From: Halanaerobium sp051746665
Lineage (GTDB): Bacteria; Bacillota; Halanaerobiia; Halanaerobiales; Halanaerobiaceae
NCBI GenBank assembly: GCA_051746665.1
Contig: JBNJFG010000099.1
Location: 1 to 6,588 of the forward strand
Reading direction: 5' to 3'
DNA length: 6,588 nt
Shown here: positions 1 through 6,530 of the stretch, in pieces
Layout of the letters: every line of letters begins with the position of its first letter
Numbering within the stretch: position 1 is the stretch's first letter
Program-made: the position numbers and the translations under genes
The notes under the pieces: generated by a model
The model's database searches: none
Seen by the model: only the letters and a program-made list of their open reading frames with translations
Told to the model about the DNA's origin: nothing

Positions 1-273
1 ATTAAATTAAAATATTCCTGACCCTGGACAGATTCATCCATTAGTATATACCTGGCATTGGTCAGTTTGTCTTTATAGAACATATAGCCTAGAGCAAATT
101 CTGCACCTAGTAAATCTACAATATAAGCCATCATATAGTCATTTTCATAGTCAGGTTGTCTCCCTTCCAGTAACCTTAGCCTTAGACATTCCCCATTCAA
201 CGTCTCTAAAATCTGCTGCACCAGCTGAAAAGGCAACAAAAACCAATAATAATATAATCATAATTCTTTTCAC
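1..273 (-). pseudogene. Small exported protein gene, 5' part, broken by a frameshift and cut by the window edge
   Basis: Read on the minus strand from a GTG at 273-271, with GGAGGAG about 4 bases upstream, the product starts MKRIMIILLLVFVAFSAGAA, a clear signal peptide with a likely AGA/GAA-type cleavage site. It continues DFRDVEWGMSKAKV and then stops at TGA 153-151 after 40 codons. Reading in another frame from about position 170 gives LEGRQPDYENDYMMAYIVD, then LLGAEFALGYMFYKDKLTNA, then RYILMDESVQGQEYF, open to the window start. The two parts join sensibly: small secreted proteins with a 'WGMSKxEV' start and a later 'LGYxFxxxKLxxAxYxF' segment are familiar to me from Halanaerobium-like genomes. 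This suggests one gene that lost the frame near 165-174 (net one base lost or two gained). There is no long homopolymer at the break. Function is unknown; the mature protein would act outside the membrane. A sequencing error is the main alternative to a true pseudogene. Confidence 0.7.
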
Positions 274-342
274 TTAAACTCCTCCTGCAGTGCAATCATT
301 TATTGGATTTATCTCCATTTCATCAGCAAAAATAGGCAGCCT

Positions 343-371
343 ATTATAATTCAACAGTTCAAAACAGGGAA
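343..371 (-). promoter_or_regulatory. Weak candidate promoter for the minus-strand secreted-protein gene
   Basis: On the minus strand a perfect TATAAT lies at 348-343, about 70 bases before the GTG start at 273. The hexamer 17 bases upstream (371-366, TTCCCT) is a poor -35 match, so only the -10 supports the call. The same bases also contain a forward TATAAT at 345-350, so the direction is not certain. Confidence 0.3.
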
Positions 372-411
372 TACCTCTGAGGCCGAGAAAATTATTTTTA
401 TAGAATAAATA

Positions 412-439
412 TTGGACAACAGATAGTCTAGATGATAAT
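412..439 (+). promoter_or_regulatory. Candidate sigma-A promoter for the CdaR-type regulator
   Basis: TTGGAC at 412-417 and GATAAT at 434-439 are separated by 16 bases, a reasonable housekeeping promoter about 90 bases before the ATG at 531. A second perfect TATAAT at 463-468 has no recognisable -35. The rest of the 274-530 gap is AT-rich and I see no RNA gene or terminator in it. The regulator's ribosome binding site is AGGAGG at 521-526. Confidence 0.5.
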
Positions 440-530
440 CTTTTTTTAAAGCCTGGCAGAATTATAATTAATTAGGGTTAGCTCAAAAAAATGATCTCAA
501 AATTAAATTTATTAATTAACAGGAGGAATT

Positions 531-1682
531 ATGAAATTAAATAGAGAATTAGCCGAGAAAGTTGTTAAAAAAACTATGAATGTACTAGGCAAAAATATAA
601 ATATAATGAATAGCAAAGGAATAATTATTGGTAGTGGCAATAAAAAAAGATTAAATTCTTTTCATGAAATTGCCAGTGAAGTAATTAAAACAAAGGAAGT
701 AATAATTATTAACGAGGAAAAAGTAGAAGAATATAAGGGAGTTAAACCAGGTATAAATTTACCCATACTTTTTAATAAAGAAATAATTGGAGTTGTTGGA
801 ATAACAGGAAAAGCTAAAGAAGTATCTAAATATGGAAAATTAGTTAAAAACATGGTTGAACTTATTTTGCAACAGGAATTTTTAAGACATGAAATAGAAA
901 TTGATAATCGGGCAAAAGAAAACTTTTATCAACAGTTATTAAATAAAGATATTAAAGATCAAGATTTGCTTGATGATCGTTTAAATTTTTTTAATATAAA
1001 AAAAGCTTTAAATAGAATTGTTTTTGTTATAAGTTTTGAAACTTTTAATGCTAAGTTAATAACTAATACTATCAATAATTTAAATGATTTAATTTTTATA
1101 AAAAAAGATGATATTTTTATTATTAGAGGAGATAAATTAGTATTAATAAAAACTTTCGACTATCAGATAAAAGAAATTGATAATAAAAAAATTATTGAAT
1201 TAGCTAAAAAGTTAGTATTGAAATTTAAAAAAATGGTTGGTGAATCTAAACTAGGTATTGGTACAATGGTAGATGATATAAATGATCTTCATATATCTTA
1301 TCATGATGCAATGCTTGCTTTAGAAGTAGGTAATAAACTAAAAAATAAAGAGAATGATAATATTTTTAGCATTAATAATCTAGGCTATAATTATATGTTA
1401 CCATTTATAGAGAAATACCATGTTAACAATTTTCTTGAAAGTTTATTTCATAAACAAAATTACGAAGAATATTTTAATGAAACAAATTTAGGAGAAATAA
1501 TTGAAGCATTAGTAAAAAACAATTTAAATATAAGTCAGACAGCAGATGATTTATATATTCATAGGAATACTCTTTTATATCAATTAAATAAAATTAAAGA
1601 TCAAACAGGTTATAATTTAAAAAATCTATCAGAACTATTTACTTTATTATTAGCCTATCATTTATATCTTTTTGATCATTAA
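531..1682 (+). CDS. CdaR / sugar-diacid-type transcriptional regulator
   Basis: This 383-residue protein has the three-part layout of the CdaR family. Residues about 3-135 form the diacid-recognition domain, starting LNRELAEKVVKKTMNVLGKN and including the stretch INLPILFNKEIIGVVGITG. Residues about 150-270 resemble the degenerate GGDEF-like middle domain, with no intact GGDEF motif, so it is not a cyclase. A PucR-type helix-turn-helix ends the protein (about 320-378), with the diagnostic HRNTLLYQLNKI at 344-355. In E. coli the homologue activates glucarate, galactarate and glycerate genes in response to those acids. Here the gene lies directly upstream of a glycerate kinase and GntP permease on the same strand, so control of that cassette is likely. 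It has its own promoter region and ends at a strong terminator, so it is a separate transcript. The start is set by AGGAGG four bases before ATG. The gene is extremely AT-rich (many K, N, I), more so than the kinase. Family call is firm; the effector (glycerate or a related acid) is inferred. Confidence 0.9.
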   Translation: MKLNRELAEKVVKKTMNVLGKNINIMNSKGIIIGSGNKKRLNSFHEIASEVIKTKEVIIINEEKVEEYKGVKPGINLPILFNKEIIGVVGITGKAKEVSKYGKLVKNMVELILQQEFLRHEIEIDNRAKENFYQQLLNKDIKDQDLLDDRLNFFNIKKALNRIVFVISFETFNAKLITNTINNLNDLIFIKKDDIFIIRGDKLVLIKTFDYQIKEIDNKKIIELAKKLVLKFKKMVGESKLGIGTMVDDINDLHISYHDAMLALEVGNKLKNKENDNIFSINNLGYNYMLPFIEKYHVNNFLESLFHKQNYEEYFNETNLGEIIEALVKNNLNISQTADDLYIHRNTLLYQLNKIKDQTGYNLKNLSELFTLLLAYHLYLFDH

Positions 1683-1707
1683 TATATAAATATGACCTAC
1701 CTTATGC

Positions 1708-1742
1708 AAAACGCACAAAAAATTATCTTTTTGTGCGTTTTT
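1708..1742 (+). terminator. Intrinsic terminator after the regulator gene
   Basis: A perfect 14-base-pair inverted repeat, AAAACGCACAAAAA (1708-1721) and TTTTTGTGCGTTTT (1728-1741), encloses a 6-base loop and runs into a T-tract. It starts 26 bases after the regulator stop codon. The A-rich left flank means it could also work on the opposite strand. It separates regulator and catabolic transcripts. Confidence 0.92.
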
Positions 1743-1775
1743 ATTTGAATAATATGTCTATTGTGTAAGTGTTGT

Positions 1776-1784
1776 TGGTATAAT
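1776..1784 (+). promoter_or_regulatory. Extended -10 promoter for the glycerate kinase transcript
   Basis: TGGTATAAT at 1776-1784 is a consensus extended -10 (TG, one base, TATAAT). No good -35 hexamer stands 16-18 bases upstream, where the sequence is GTCTAT or similar. This is typical of a promoter that relies on the TG extension or on an activator, and CdaR is an activator in E. coli. The predicted start of transcription near 1791 leaves a leader of about 100 bases before the kinase start. Confidence 0.65.
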
Positions 1785-1835
1785 ACAATATTAAGTGAAG
1801 ATAGAAGTTATTTTATTATTAAAATTCTAAAAATA

Positions 1836-1851
1836 AATATTTTTAAATATT
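1836..1851. repeat. AT-only inverted repeat in the kinase leader
   Basis: AATATTT (1836-1842) and AAATATT (1845-1851) form a perfect inverted repeat with a 2-base spacer, about 50 bases downstream of the -10 element. It could be an operator. In DNA this AT-rich such repeats also arise by chance, so the call is weak. Confidence 0.25.
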
Positions 1852-1890
1852 GTCAATTATTTAAATCGAAATCAGATGGAGGAGATATAT

Positions 1891-3024
1891 TTGAAAATTT
1901 TAGTTGCGCCTGATTCCTTTAAAGGTTCTTTGACTGCAATGGAAGTTTCAAAAAATATTAAAAAGGGTATACATAATTATGACCCTAAAATAGATGTTGA
2001 ATTACTACCAATGGCTGATGGGGGAGAAGGTACAGTTCAATCATTAGTTGATGCAACTAATGGTAAAATAATAGAAAAAAAAGTTACTGGACCATTAGGA
2101 AATAAAGTTAAAGCTTTTTATGGTCTGCTTGGTGATCAAAAAACTGCTGTAATTGAAATGGCAGCTGCTTCTGGACTACCTTTAGTACCTGAAGGTAAAA
2201 AAAATCCACTGAAAACTACTACTTACGGCACAGGTGAGTTAATTAAGAATGCGATTGATGCTGGTGCTAAAAAAATTATTATTGGTATTGGGGGTAGTGC
2301 GACTAATGATGCGGGAGTTGGTATGGCCCAGGCTCTAGGTGCAGAAATATTAGATAAAAGCGGCAAACAGATTGATTTTGGGGGAGGAAATTTAAATCAA
2401 ATAGAGCAGATAAAACTTCAAAATTTAGATTCTAGGTTAGAAGATATCGAGATTCTAGCTGCTTGTGATGTAGGTAATCCTCTTTATGGTAAAGATGGTG
2501 CTGCTTATGTGTATGCTCCTCAAAAAGGTGCAAATTCAAAGATGGTAAAAAGACTTGATCAAAATCTTCGTCATTTTAATCAAATGGTAATCAAAGAGTT
2601 AAATAAAGATACAAATGAGATTCCTGGAGCAGGAGCAGCTGGCGGACTCGGCGCTGGTTTGGTAGCTTTTTTAGATGCAGAATTGGAAGCAGGAGTTGAT
2701 ATTGTACTTGACATTATTGATTTTGAAAGCCGTTTAAATAATGTTGATTTGGTTATTACCGGGGAGGGAATGCTTGATGGACAAAGTATTTATGGTAAAA
2801 CTCCAGTTGGAGTTTCCCGAAGTGCTCAAAAAAAAGATATACCTGTAATTGCTATTGCAGGTGCTTTAGATAAAGGTGCAGAAAAAGTTTTGGATTATGG
2901 TATATATTCTTATTTTTCTATTATAGATCGACCATCATCATTAGAAAATATAATTAAATTAAGTCCAGAACTTCTGGTTTATTTAAGTGAGCAGATAATT
3001 AGAACTATTAATATTTTTAACTGA
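1891..3024 (+). CDS. glxK: Glycerate 2-kinase (GlxK/GarK family)
   Basis: The enzyme phosphorylates D-glycerate with ATP, in this family normally to 2-phosphoglycerate, which enters lower glycolysis in the cytoplasm. Family hallmarks, numbered from the TTG start, are APDSFKGS (6-13), MADGGEGT (41-48), GIGGSATNDAG (132-142) and ITGEGMLDGQS (289-299). The length of 377 residues matches the usual 370-385. I chose TTG at 1891 because GGAGGAG (1878-1884) lies six bases before it and the product then begins MKILVAPDSF, as in homologues. The in-frame ATG at 1876 overlaps that ribosome binding site and would add five unconserved residues. It is the first gene of the putative operon, behind its own extended -10 promoter and 53 bases before the MBL gene. 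The gene symbol follows homology; garK would be the alternative name. Confidence is high for the family and good for the 2-phosphoglycerate product. Confidence 0.95.
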   Translation: MKILVAPDSFKGSLTAMEVSKNIKKGIHNYDPKIDVELLPMADGGEGTVQSLVDATNGKIIEKKVTGPLGNKVKAFYGLLGDQKTAVIEMAAASGLPLVPEGKKNPLKTTTYGTGELIKNAIDAGAKKIIIGIGGSATNDAGVGMAQALGAEILDKSGKQIDFGGGNLNQIEQIKLQNLDSRLEDIEILAACDVGNPLYGKDGAAYVYAPQKGANSKMVKRLDQNLRHFNQMVIKELNKDTNEIPGAGAAGGLGAGLVAFLDAELEAGVDIVLDIIDFESRLNNVDLVITGEGMLDGQSIYGKTPVGVSRSAQKKDIPVIAIAGALDKGAEKVLDYGIYSYFSIIDRPSSLENIIKLSPELLVYLSEQIIRTINIFN

Positions 3025-3077
3025 TTTCTAGATCAATAAATTTAATTATATTTATAATTTTTGAAGGGGGATTTTAA

Positions 3078-3911
3078 ATGAGTATTAAAATAACAACACT
3101 AGTAGAGAATAAAACAGGAGAAAACTTAGCTTTAAAGTCAGCACATGGGTTATCATTTTTAATTGAAAGGGATGATGAACTTTTTCTATTTGATACTGCT
3201 CAACATGATTTAGTAGTTAAAAATGCTAAAGAGCTTGGTTATGATCTTAGTCAATTAGATAAAATAATTATAAGTCATAATCATTATGATCATGGCGGAG
3301 GTTTAAAAAGTTTAATCTCCAATTATGGTCCACAAAATATAGTTGTGCATGAAGAGTTTTTTAATGAAAAATATGGAGTTGAAAAAATAAAACAAGAATA
3401 TTTAGGCATTAATTATGATCGAAAAACTCTTGTCAAAACTGGAAGTGAGATTTCAGAAATTTCAGATGATATAACTTATATTACTGAAAATATATTTATA
3501 GCGGCTAATTTTAAGCGAGAAACAAATTTTGAAAAAGTTAATAAAAGGTTTTATATAAAAGATAATGGTGAAATGGTTTTAGATTATTTTAGAGATGAGA
3601 TTGCATTAGGAATTGAGAGTTCGAAAGGTTTAATAATTTTATTAGGTTGTTCTCACCCTGGAGTTGTTAATATAATTAGTTCAATTATTGAAAAAACAGA
3701 TAATGAAAATATTCATTGTATTTTAGGGGGAACTCACCTAATTGAAGGAGGTGAAAAAAGAATATATAAAACTTTAGATTATATAAAAAGTATTGATGTA
3801 GATTATTTAGGTTTTTCTCATTGTACAGGTGAAGAGGCTGAAAAGATATTTGAGCAAGAAATGCCAAATAAATTTTTTCATAATAACACAGGGGCTGAAA
3901 TAGAAATCTGA
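3078..3911 (+). CDS. Metallo-beta-lactamase-fold hydrolase, DHPS-like subfamily
   Basis: This 277-residue cytoplasmic protein has no signal peptide or membrane segment. It carries the metal-binding motif HNHYDH (H67, H69, D71, H72) followed by GGG. Further conserved blocks are GCSHPGVVNII (H193), GGTHLI (H220) and GFSHCTG (H248). This set matches the MBL-fold subfamily annotated after the archaeal 7,8-dihydropterin-6-yl-methyl-aminobenzene-phosphate synthase. In bacteria that name is usually only an annotation carried over by similarity, and the true substrates are mostly unknown. A dinuclear metal site and hydrolysis of an ester, lactone or phosphoester are plausible. It starts at ATG 3078 behind AAGGGGG (3064-3070) and lies between glycerate kinase and the permease, 27 bases before the latter. 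That position suggests a role in the same pathway, for example releasing glycerate from a conjugate. This last point is inference from context only. Confidence 0.88.
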   Translation: MSIKITTLVENKTGENLALKSAHGLSFLIERDDELFLFDTAQHDLVVKNAKELGYDLSQLDKIIISHNHYDHGGGLKSLISNYGPQNIVVHEEFFNEKYGVEKIKQEYLGINYDRKTLVKTGSEISEISDDITYITENIFIAANFKRETNFEKVNKRFYIKDNGEMVLDYFRDEIALGIESSKGLIILLGCSHPGVVNIISSIIEKTDNENIHCILGGTHLIEGGEKRIYKTLDYIKSIDVDYLGFSHCTGEEAEKIFEQEMPNKFFHNNTGAEIEI

Positions 3912-3938
3912 GTCTAACATTAAAAAAGGGGGAAAAAT

Positions 3939-5279
3939 ATGAGTGGTTTGACTTTAATTTTAGTTGTTTTCGTTGGATTATTACTTATGATTTTAGGAAT
4001 AACTAAATATAATGCACATCCATTTTTAGTTTTATTACTTACTGCCTATTTTATAGGTTTATTAACATTTATGCCTATTTCAGAAATTGTAGGAACTATG
4101 ACTGAAGGTTTTGGAAACATAATGGCAAATATAGGTATAGTTATTATAGCAGGTACTATAATTGGTACTATATTAGAAAAAACAGGTGCTGCGCTTACAA
4201 TGGCCAATACTATATTAGGTGTTTTTGGTAAAGATAGATCAGTTTTAACAATGAGTATAACTGGTTATGTTGTATCAATTCCAGTTTTTTGTGATTCAGG
4301 ATTTGTTATTCTTTCTCCACTGAGTAGGGCCATTGCTGAAAAAGCAAACTTATCATTAGCAGTAACAGCAACAGCATTAAGTTCAGGTTTGTATGCCACG
4401 CATTGTTTGGTGCCACCAACTCCAGGACCTATATATATGTCAGCTGCTATAGATGCTAATCTTGGTATGGTAATTATGTTTGGACTTGTTGTATCGATTC
4501 CAGCTTTAATTTCAGGCTGGATTTATGCTAAAAAAATAGCTTCTAAATATTATATAGATCCAAACCCAAAAGAAACTATGGATTCGTTAATTGATAAATA
4601 TGGTAGTTTACCAAGTGCATGGAAATCCTTTGCTCCTATTTTAATTCCAATTATATTAATTGCTTTTAAATCTATTGCAGATTTTCCAAGTGCACCTTTA
4701 GGAGAAGGAAATTTAAAAGCGTTTCTCAGTTTCATAGGAAACCCAGTAACTGCTTTAATTATCGGAGTCTTTTTTGCAATCAATCTTATAAATTCTGAAT
4801 ATAAAGATAAAACTTTTGATTGGATACAAGATGGTATTGTTAATGCTGGTATGATTTTAGCTATTACAGGTGCAGGGGGAGCTTTAGGAGCTATTTTACA
4901 GGAACTACCCTTGGCTGATGCACTTAGTGGTTTTTTATTAGAATATAATGTTGGTTTATTTTTACCATTTATATTGGCTGCTTTACTAAAAACAGCAATG
5001 GGTGCCTCAACAGTAGCAATGGTAACTGTAGCAGCAATGATTGCACCTCTTATGGGAGATTTAGGTCTTACTAGTGAGGTTGCTAAGGTTTTAACAGTAT
5101 TAGCCATGGGGGCTGGTTCGATGACAGTGTCTCATGCTAATGACAGTTATTTTTGGGTTGTAGCTAAGTTTTCTGATATGGATACTTCCACTGCTTATAA
5201 AACACAAACAGGAGTAACTTTAGTAGAAGGTTTAGTGAGTATAACTGTAATATACATTTTAGCCGCTATTTTTATTTAA
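3939..5279 (+). CDS. GntP-family permease, likely glycerate or sugar-acid importer
   Basis: This is a 446-residue polytopic membrane protein of the usual GntP length (about 440-450), hydrophobic throughout with roughly 12-14 predicted spans. Family signatures are PVFCDSGFVILSPL from residue 115, HCLVPPTPGP (155-164) and SHANDSYFWVV from residue 398 near the C-terminus. GntP proteins are cation-coupled importers of gluconate and related hydroxy acids such as idonate, glycerate or fructuronate. Neither a gluconate kinase nor a dehydratase is present, while a glycerate kinase is, so glycerate is the most likely substrate; this is inferred from context. Cys replaces the Phe/Tyr often seen before Asp in the PVFxD motif, and I would not read specificity from that. 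The start is ATG 3939 behind AAGGGGG (3926-3932), 27 bases after the MBL stop, which supports co-transcription. Confidence 0.93.
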   Translation: MSGLTLILVVFVGLLLMILGITKYNAHPFLVLLLTAYFIGLLTFMPISEIVGTMTEGFGNIMANIGIVIIAGTIIGTILEKTGAALTMANTILGVFGKDRSVLTMSITGYVVSIPVFCDSGFVILSPLSRAIAEKANLSLAVTATALSSGLYATHCLVPPTPGPIYMSAAIDANLGMVIMFGLVVSIPALISGWIYAKKIASKYYIDPNPKETMDSLIDKYGSLPSAWKSFAPILIPIILIAFKSIADFPSAPLGEGNLKAFLSFIGNPVTALIIGVFFAINLINSEYKDKTFDWIQDGIVNAGMILAITGAGGALGAILQELPLADALSGFLLEYNVGLFLPFILAALLKTAMGASTVAMVTVAAMIAPLMGDLGLTSEVAKVLTVLAMGAGSMTVSHANDSYFWVVAKFSDMDTSTAYKTQTGVTLVEGLVSITVIYILAAIFI

Positions 5280-5304
5280 TATATTTACAGTTAGGGTGAT
5301 AATA

Positions 5305-5961
5305 ATGATAAGACTAATAAGAAGATTAATTAATAAATTTAAAGAAAAAAGGAAATTCAAAAAGTCATTAAAATATTTAAATAGTGGTGAATATTTAAAG
5401 GCCGAAAGAATTATGGATGGTCTTTTAAATTCAAATGCTTTAGATCTTAAAAAGCTCTATTTTAATTATGCATCAGCTTTAATTGCGAATGAAAAATTTG
5501 ATCAAGCAAAAACATATCTAAAAAAAGCTATTAATAAAGATAAAAGTGTTGATTTTTTTTGGGGTACGTTAGCAGAAGTTAATATTTTAAAAAAAGAATG
5601 GAAACATGCTGAAGAAAATTTAAAAAAAGCTATTGAACTTGAACCTAATAAAAAAATATATCAGAATAAACTTGAAATAGTTAACGGAAATAAATCAGTT
5701 AAAAATAATTATTTGAATTATTATGATTTAATTAAAAAAGCAATCAAATTCCAAAAAGAAGAAAAATGGAAAAAAAGTATAGAGCTTTTTAAAGAATCCT
5801 TAAAATATTATGATAAAATGGGTTATGCTTATAATCAGATTGGTGCAATTTATAATAATAATTTAGGACAGAAAGAAAAAGCACTAAAATATTTCAGATT
5901 AGCTCTAGAAAAAGAGCCTAATAATAAAATGTTTAAAATGAATTTAAAAAGAATTAGATAG
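5305..5961 (+). CDS. Tetratricopeptide-repeat protein
   Basis: This 218-residue soluble protein is built of helical repeats after a very basic N-terminus (MIRLIRRLINKFKEKRKFKK). TPR-like units start near residues 21, 56, 90, 145 and 180. The clearest are AEENLKKAIELEPNKK and ALKYFRLALEKEPNN, each with the usual Ala/Leu spacing and a closing Pro. A charged linker (about 125-140) separates the first three units from the last two. No catalytic domain is attached, so it is probably a protein-binding scaffold with unknown partner. The sequence AGGGTGAT (5293-5300) matches the anti-Shine-Dalgarno region and puts the start at ATG 5305. A GTG at 5296 in the same frame lies inside that site and is unlikely. 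The gene begins 25 bases after the permease stop with no terminator between, so read-through from the glycerate genes is likely, although no metabolic link is visible. Confidence 0.85.
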   Translation: MIRLIRRLINKFKEKRKFKKSLKYLNSGEYLKAERIMDGLLNSNALDLKKLYFNYASALIANEKFDQAKTYLKKAINKDKSVDFFWGTLAEVNILKKEWKHAEENLKKAIELEPNKKIYQNKLEIVNGNKSVKNNYLNYYDLIKKAIKFQKEEKWKKSIELFKESLKYYDKMGYAYNQIGAIYNNNLGQKEKALKYFRLALEKEPNNKMFKMNLKRIR

Positions 5962-6060
5962 TTATTAATTTTATCAATATTTGTCGTAAATTCAATAATT
6001 ATTTTTAAAATAGAACTATATAATTGAAAATTGAATAAGAACAAAATAGTTTAAAAATCT

Positions 6061-6104
6061 ACCCTACTATAGAAGGTAATTACTACTTTTTTAGTAGGGT
6101 TTTG
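6061..6104 (+). terminator. Intrinsic terminator closing the glycerate-TPR transcript
   Basis: ACCCTACTA (6061-6069) pairs with TAGTAGGGT (6092-6100). After one T-T mismatch the stem continues as AGAAG (6071-6075) with CTTTT (6086-6090), including one G-T pair, leaving a 10-base loop. The stem runs into TTTGTCTTTT. It lies 100 bases after the TPR stop; the intervening 5962-6060 is plain AT-rich DNA in which I see no gene. It also separates the operon from the insertion sequence. Confidence 0.85.
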
Positions 6105-6196
6105 TCTTTTCAATATATATTTTAATATAATGTTTCTAAGCCCGTCAAAGAGATTTCCAAAAGTTTTTTGTAGTACTTTGAATTATGCCAGCTAAT

Positions 6197-6225
6197 TTGA
6201 CATGGTCGTTTTCTTCCTTCAAAAT
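6197..6225 (+). promoter_or_regulatory. Candidate transposase promoter
   Basis: A perfect TTGACA at 6197-6202 is followed after 17 bases by CAAAAT (6220-6225), a four-of-six match to the -10 consensus. The orfA ribosome binding site AAGGGAG (6236-6242) and ATG at 6249 follow closely, leaving a very short leader. This is the usual layout for an IS with its own promoter. Confidence 0.45.
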
Positions 6226-6248
6226 AATAACTGGAAAGGGAGATAATT

Positions 6249-6530
6249 ATGAGTAAAAATACTAAACGCTCACCTGAAGAAAAGATGGAAATTGTTCTTG
6301 AAGGTCTTCAAAATGATAATATCTCTGAGACCTGCCGCAAACATGGTATTTATGAGAGTCAGTTTTATCAGTGGAAAAAAAGACTTATTGGTTCTGCAGG
6401 CAAAGTCTTTAGAAACAAAAAGAAAAAAGATCCTGAAAAACAGAAACTTAAAGATGAAGTCGATAAACTAAAACAGACTCTGGTAGAACAAACCTGTGAA
6501 CTGCAGATTCTAAAAAAAAACGACAAATAG
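6249..6530 (+). CDS. IS3-family transposase OrfA
   Basis: This 93-residue DNA-binding subunit of an IS3-type transposase has normal length for OrfA. Residues about 8-50 form the helix-turn-helix (RSPEEKMEIVLEGL, then ISETCRKHGIYESQFYQWKK), which recognises the terminal inverted repeats. Residues about 61-90 are a charged coiled coil with leucines such as L67, L74, L78, L85 and L88, expected to act as a dimerising zipper. The frame ends at TAG 6528-6530, just after a run of nine A (6512-6520) where ribosomes can slip -1 into orfB. Produced alone, OrfA commonly restrains transposition by binding the ends; fused to OrfB it is the active transposase. Its composition is less AT-biased than the host genes beside it, consistent with acquired DNA. 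Confidence 0.92.
   Translation: MSKNTKRSPEEKMEIVLEGLQNDNISETCRKHGIYESQFYQWKKRLIGSAGKVFRNKKKKDPEKQKLKDEVDKLKQTLVEQTCELQILKKNDK

Noticed and set aside
300..410. A plus-strand open stretch of about 35 codons in the same gap.
   Set aside because: It has no start codon with a ribosome binding site, competes with the minus-strand stretch, and shows no family pattern.
463..468. A perfect TATAAT upstream of the regulator as its main -10 element.
   Set aside because: No -35 match exists at 16-18 bases, only a T-run; the TTGGAC/GATAAT pair at 412-439 is better supported.
274..471. A minus-strand open stretch of 65 codons ending just before the secreted-protein gene, reading in part RGIPCFELLNYNRLPIFADE.
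   Set aside because: It has no ATG, GTG or TTG start before the last 14 codons, its last codons are the ribosome binding site of the next gene, and it covers the candidate promoters. I recognise no family in it. It could be a decayed gene tail, but the evidence is too thin to annotate.
662..853. A short minus-strand open frame inside the regulator gene.
   Set aside because: It is antisense to the conserved diacid-recognition domain and has no initiation signal.
1785..1890. A possible riboswitch or attenuator in the roughly 100-base kinase leader.
   Set aside because: The leader is almost pure AT, has no GC-containing stems and no terminator-like hairpin before the start codon.
4550..5107. 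A long minus-strand open frame inside the permease gene.
   Set aside because: It lies antisense to a strongly supported GntP gene. Its peptide is rich in Ala, Pro, Ile and Lys as expected from a mirrored membrane-protein gene, and there is no ribosome binding site.
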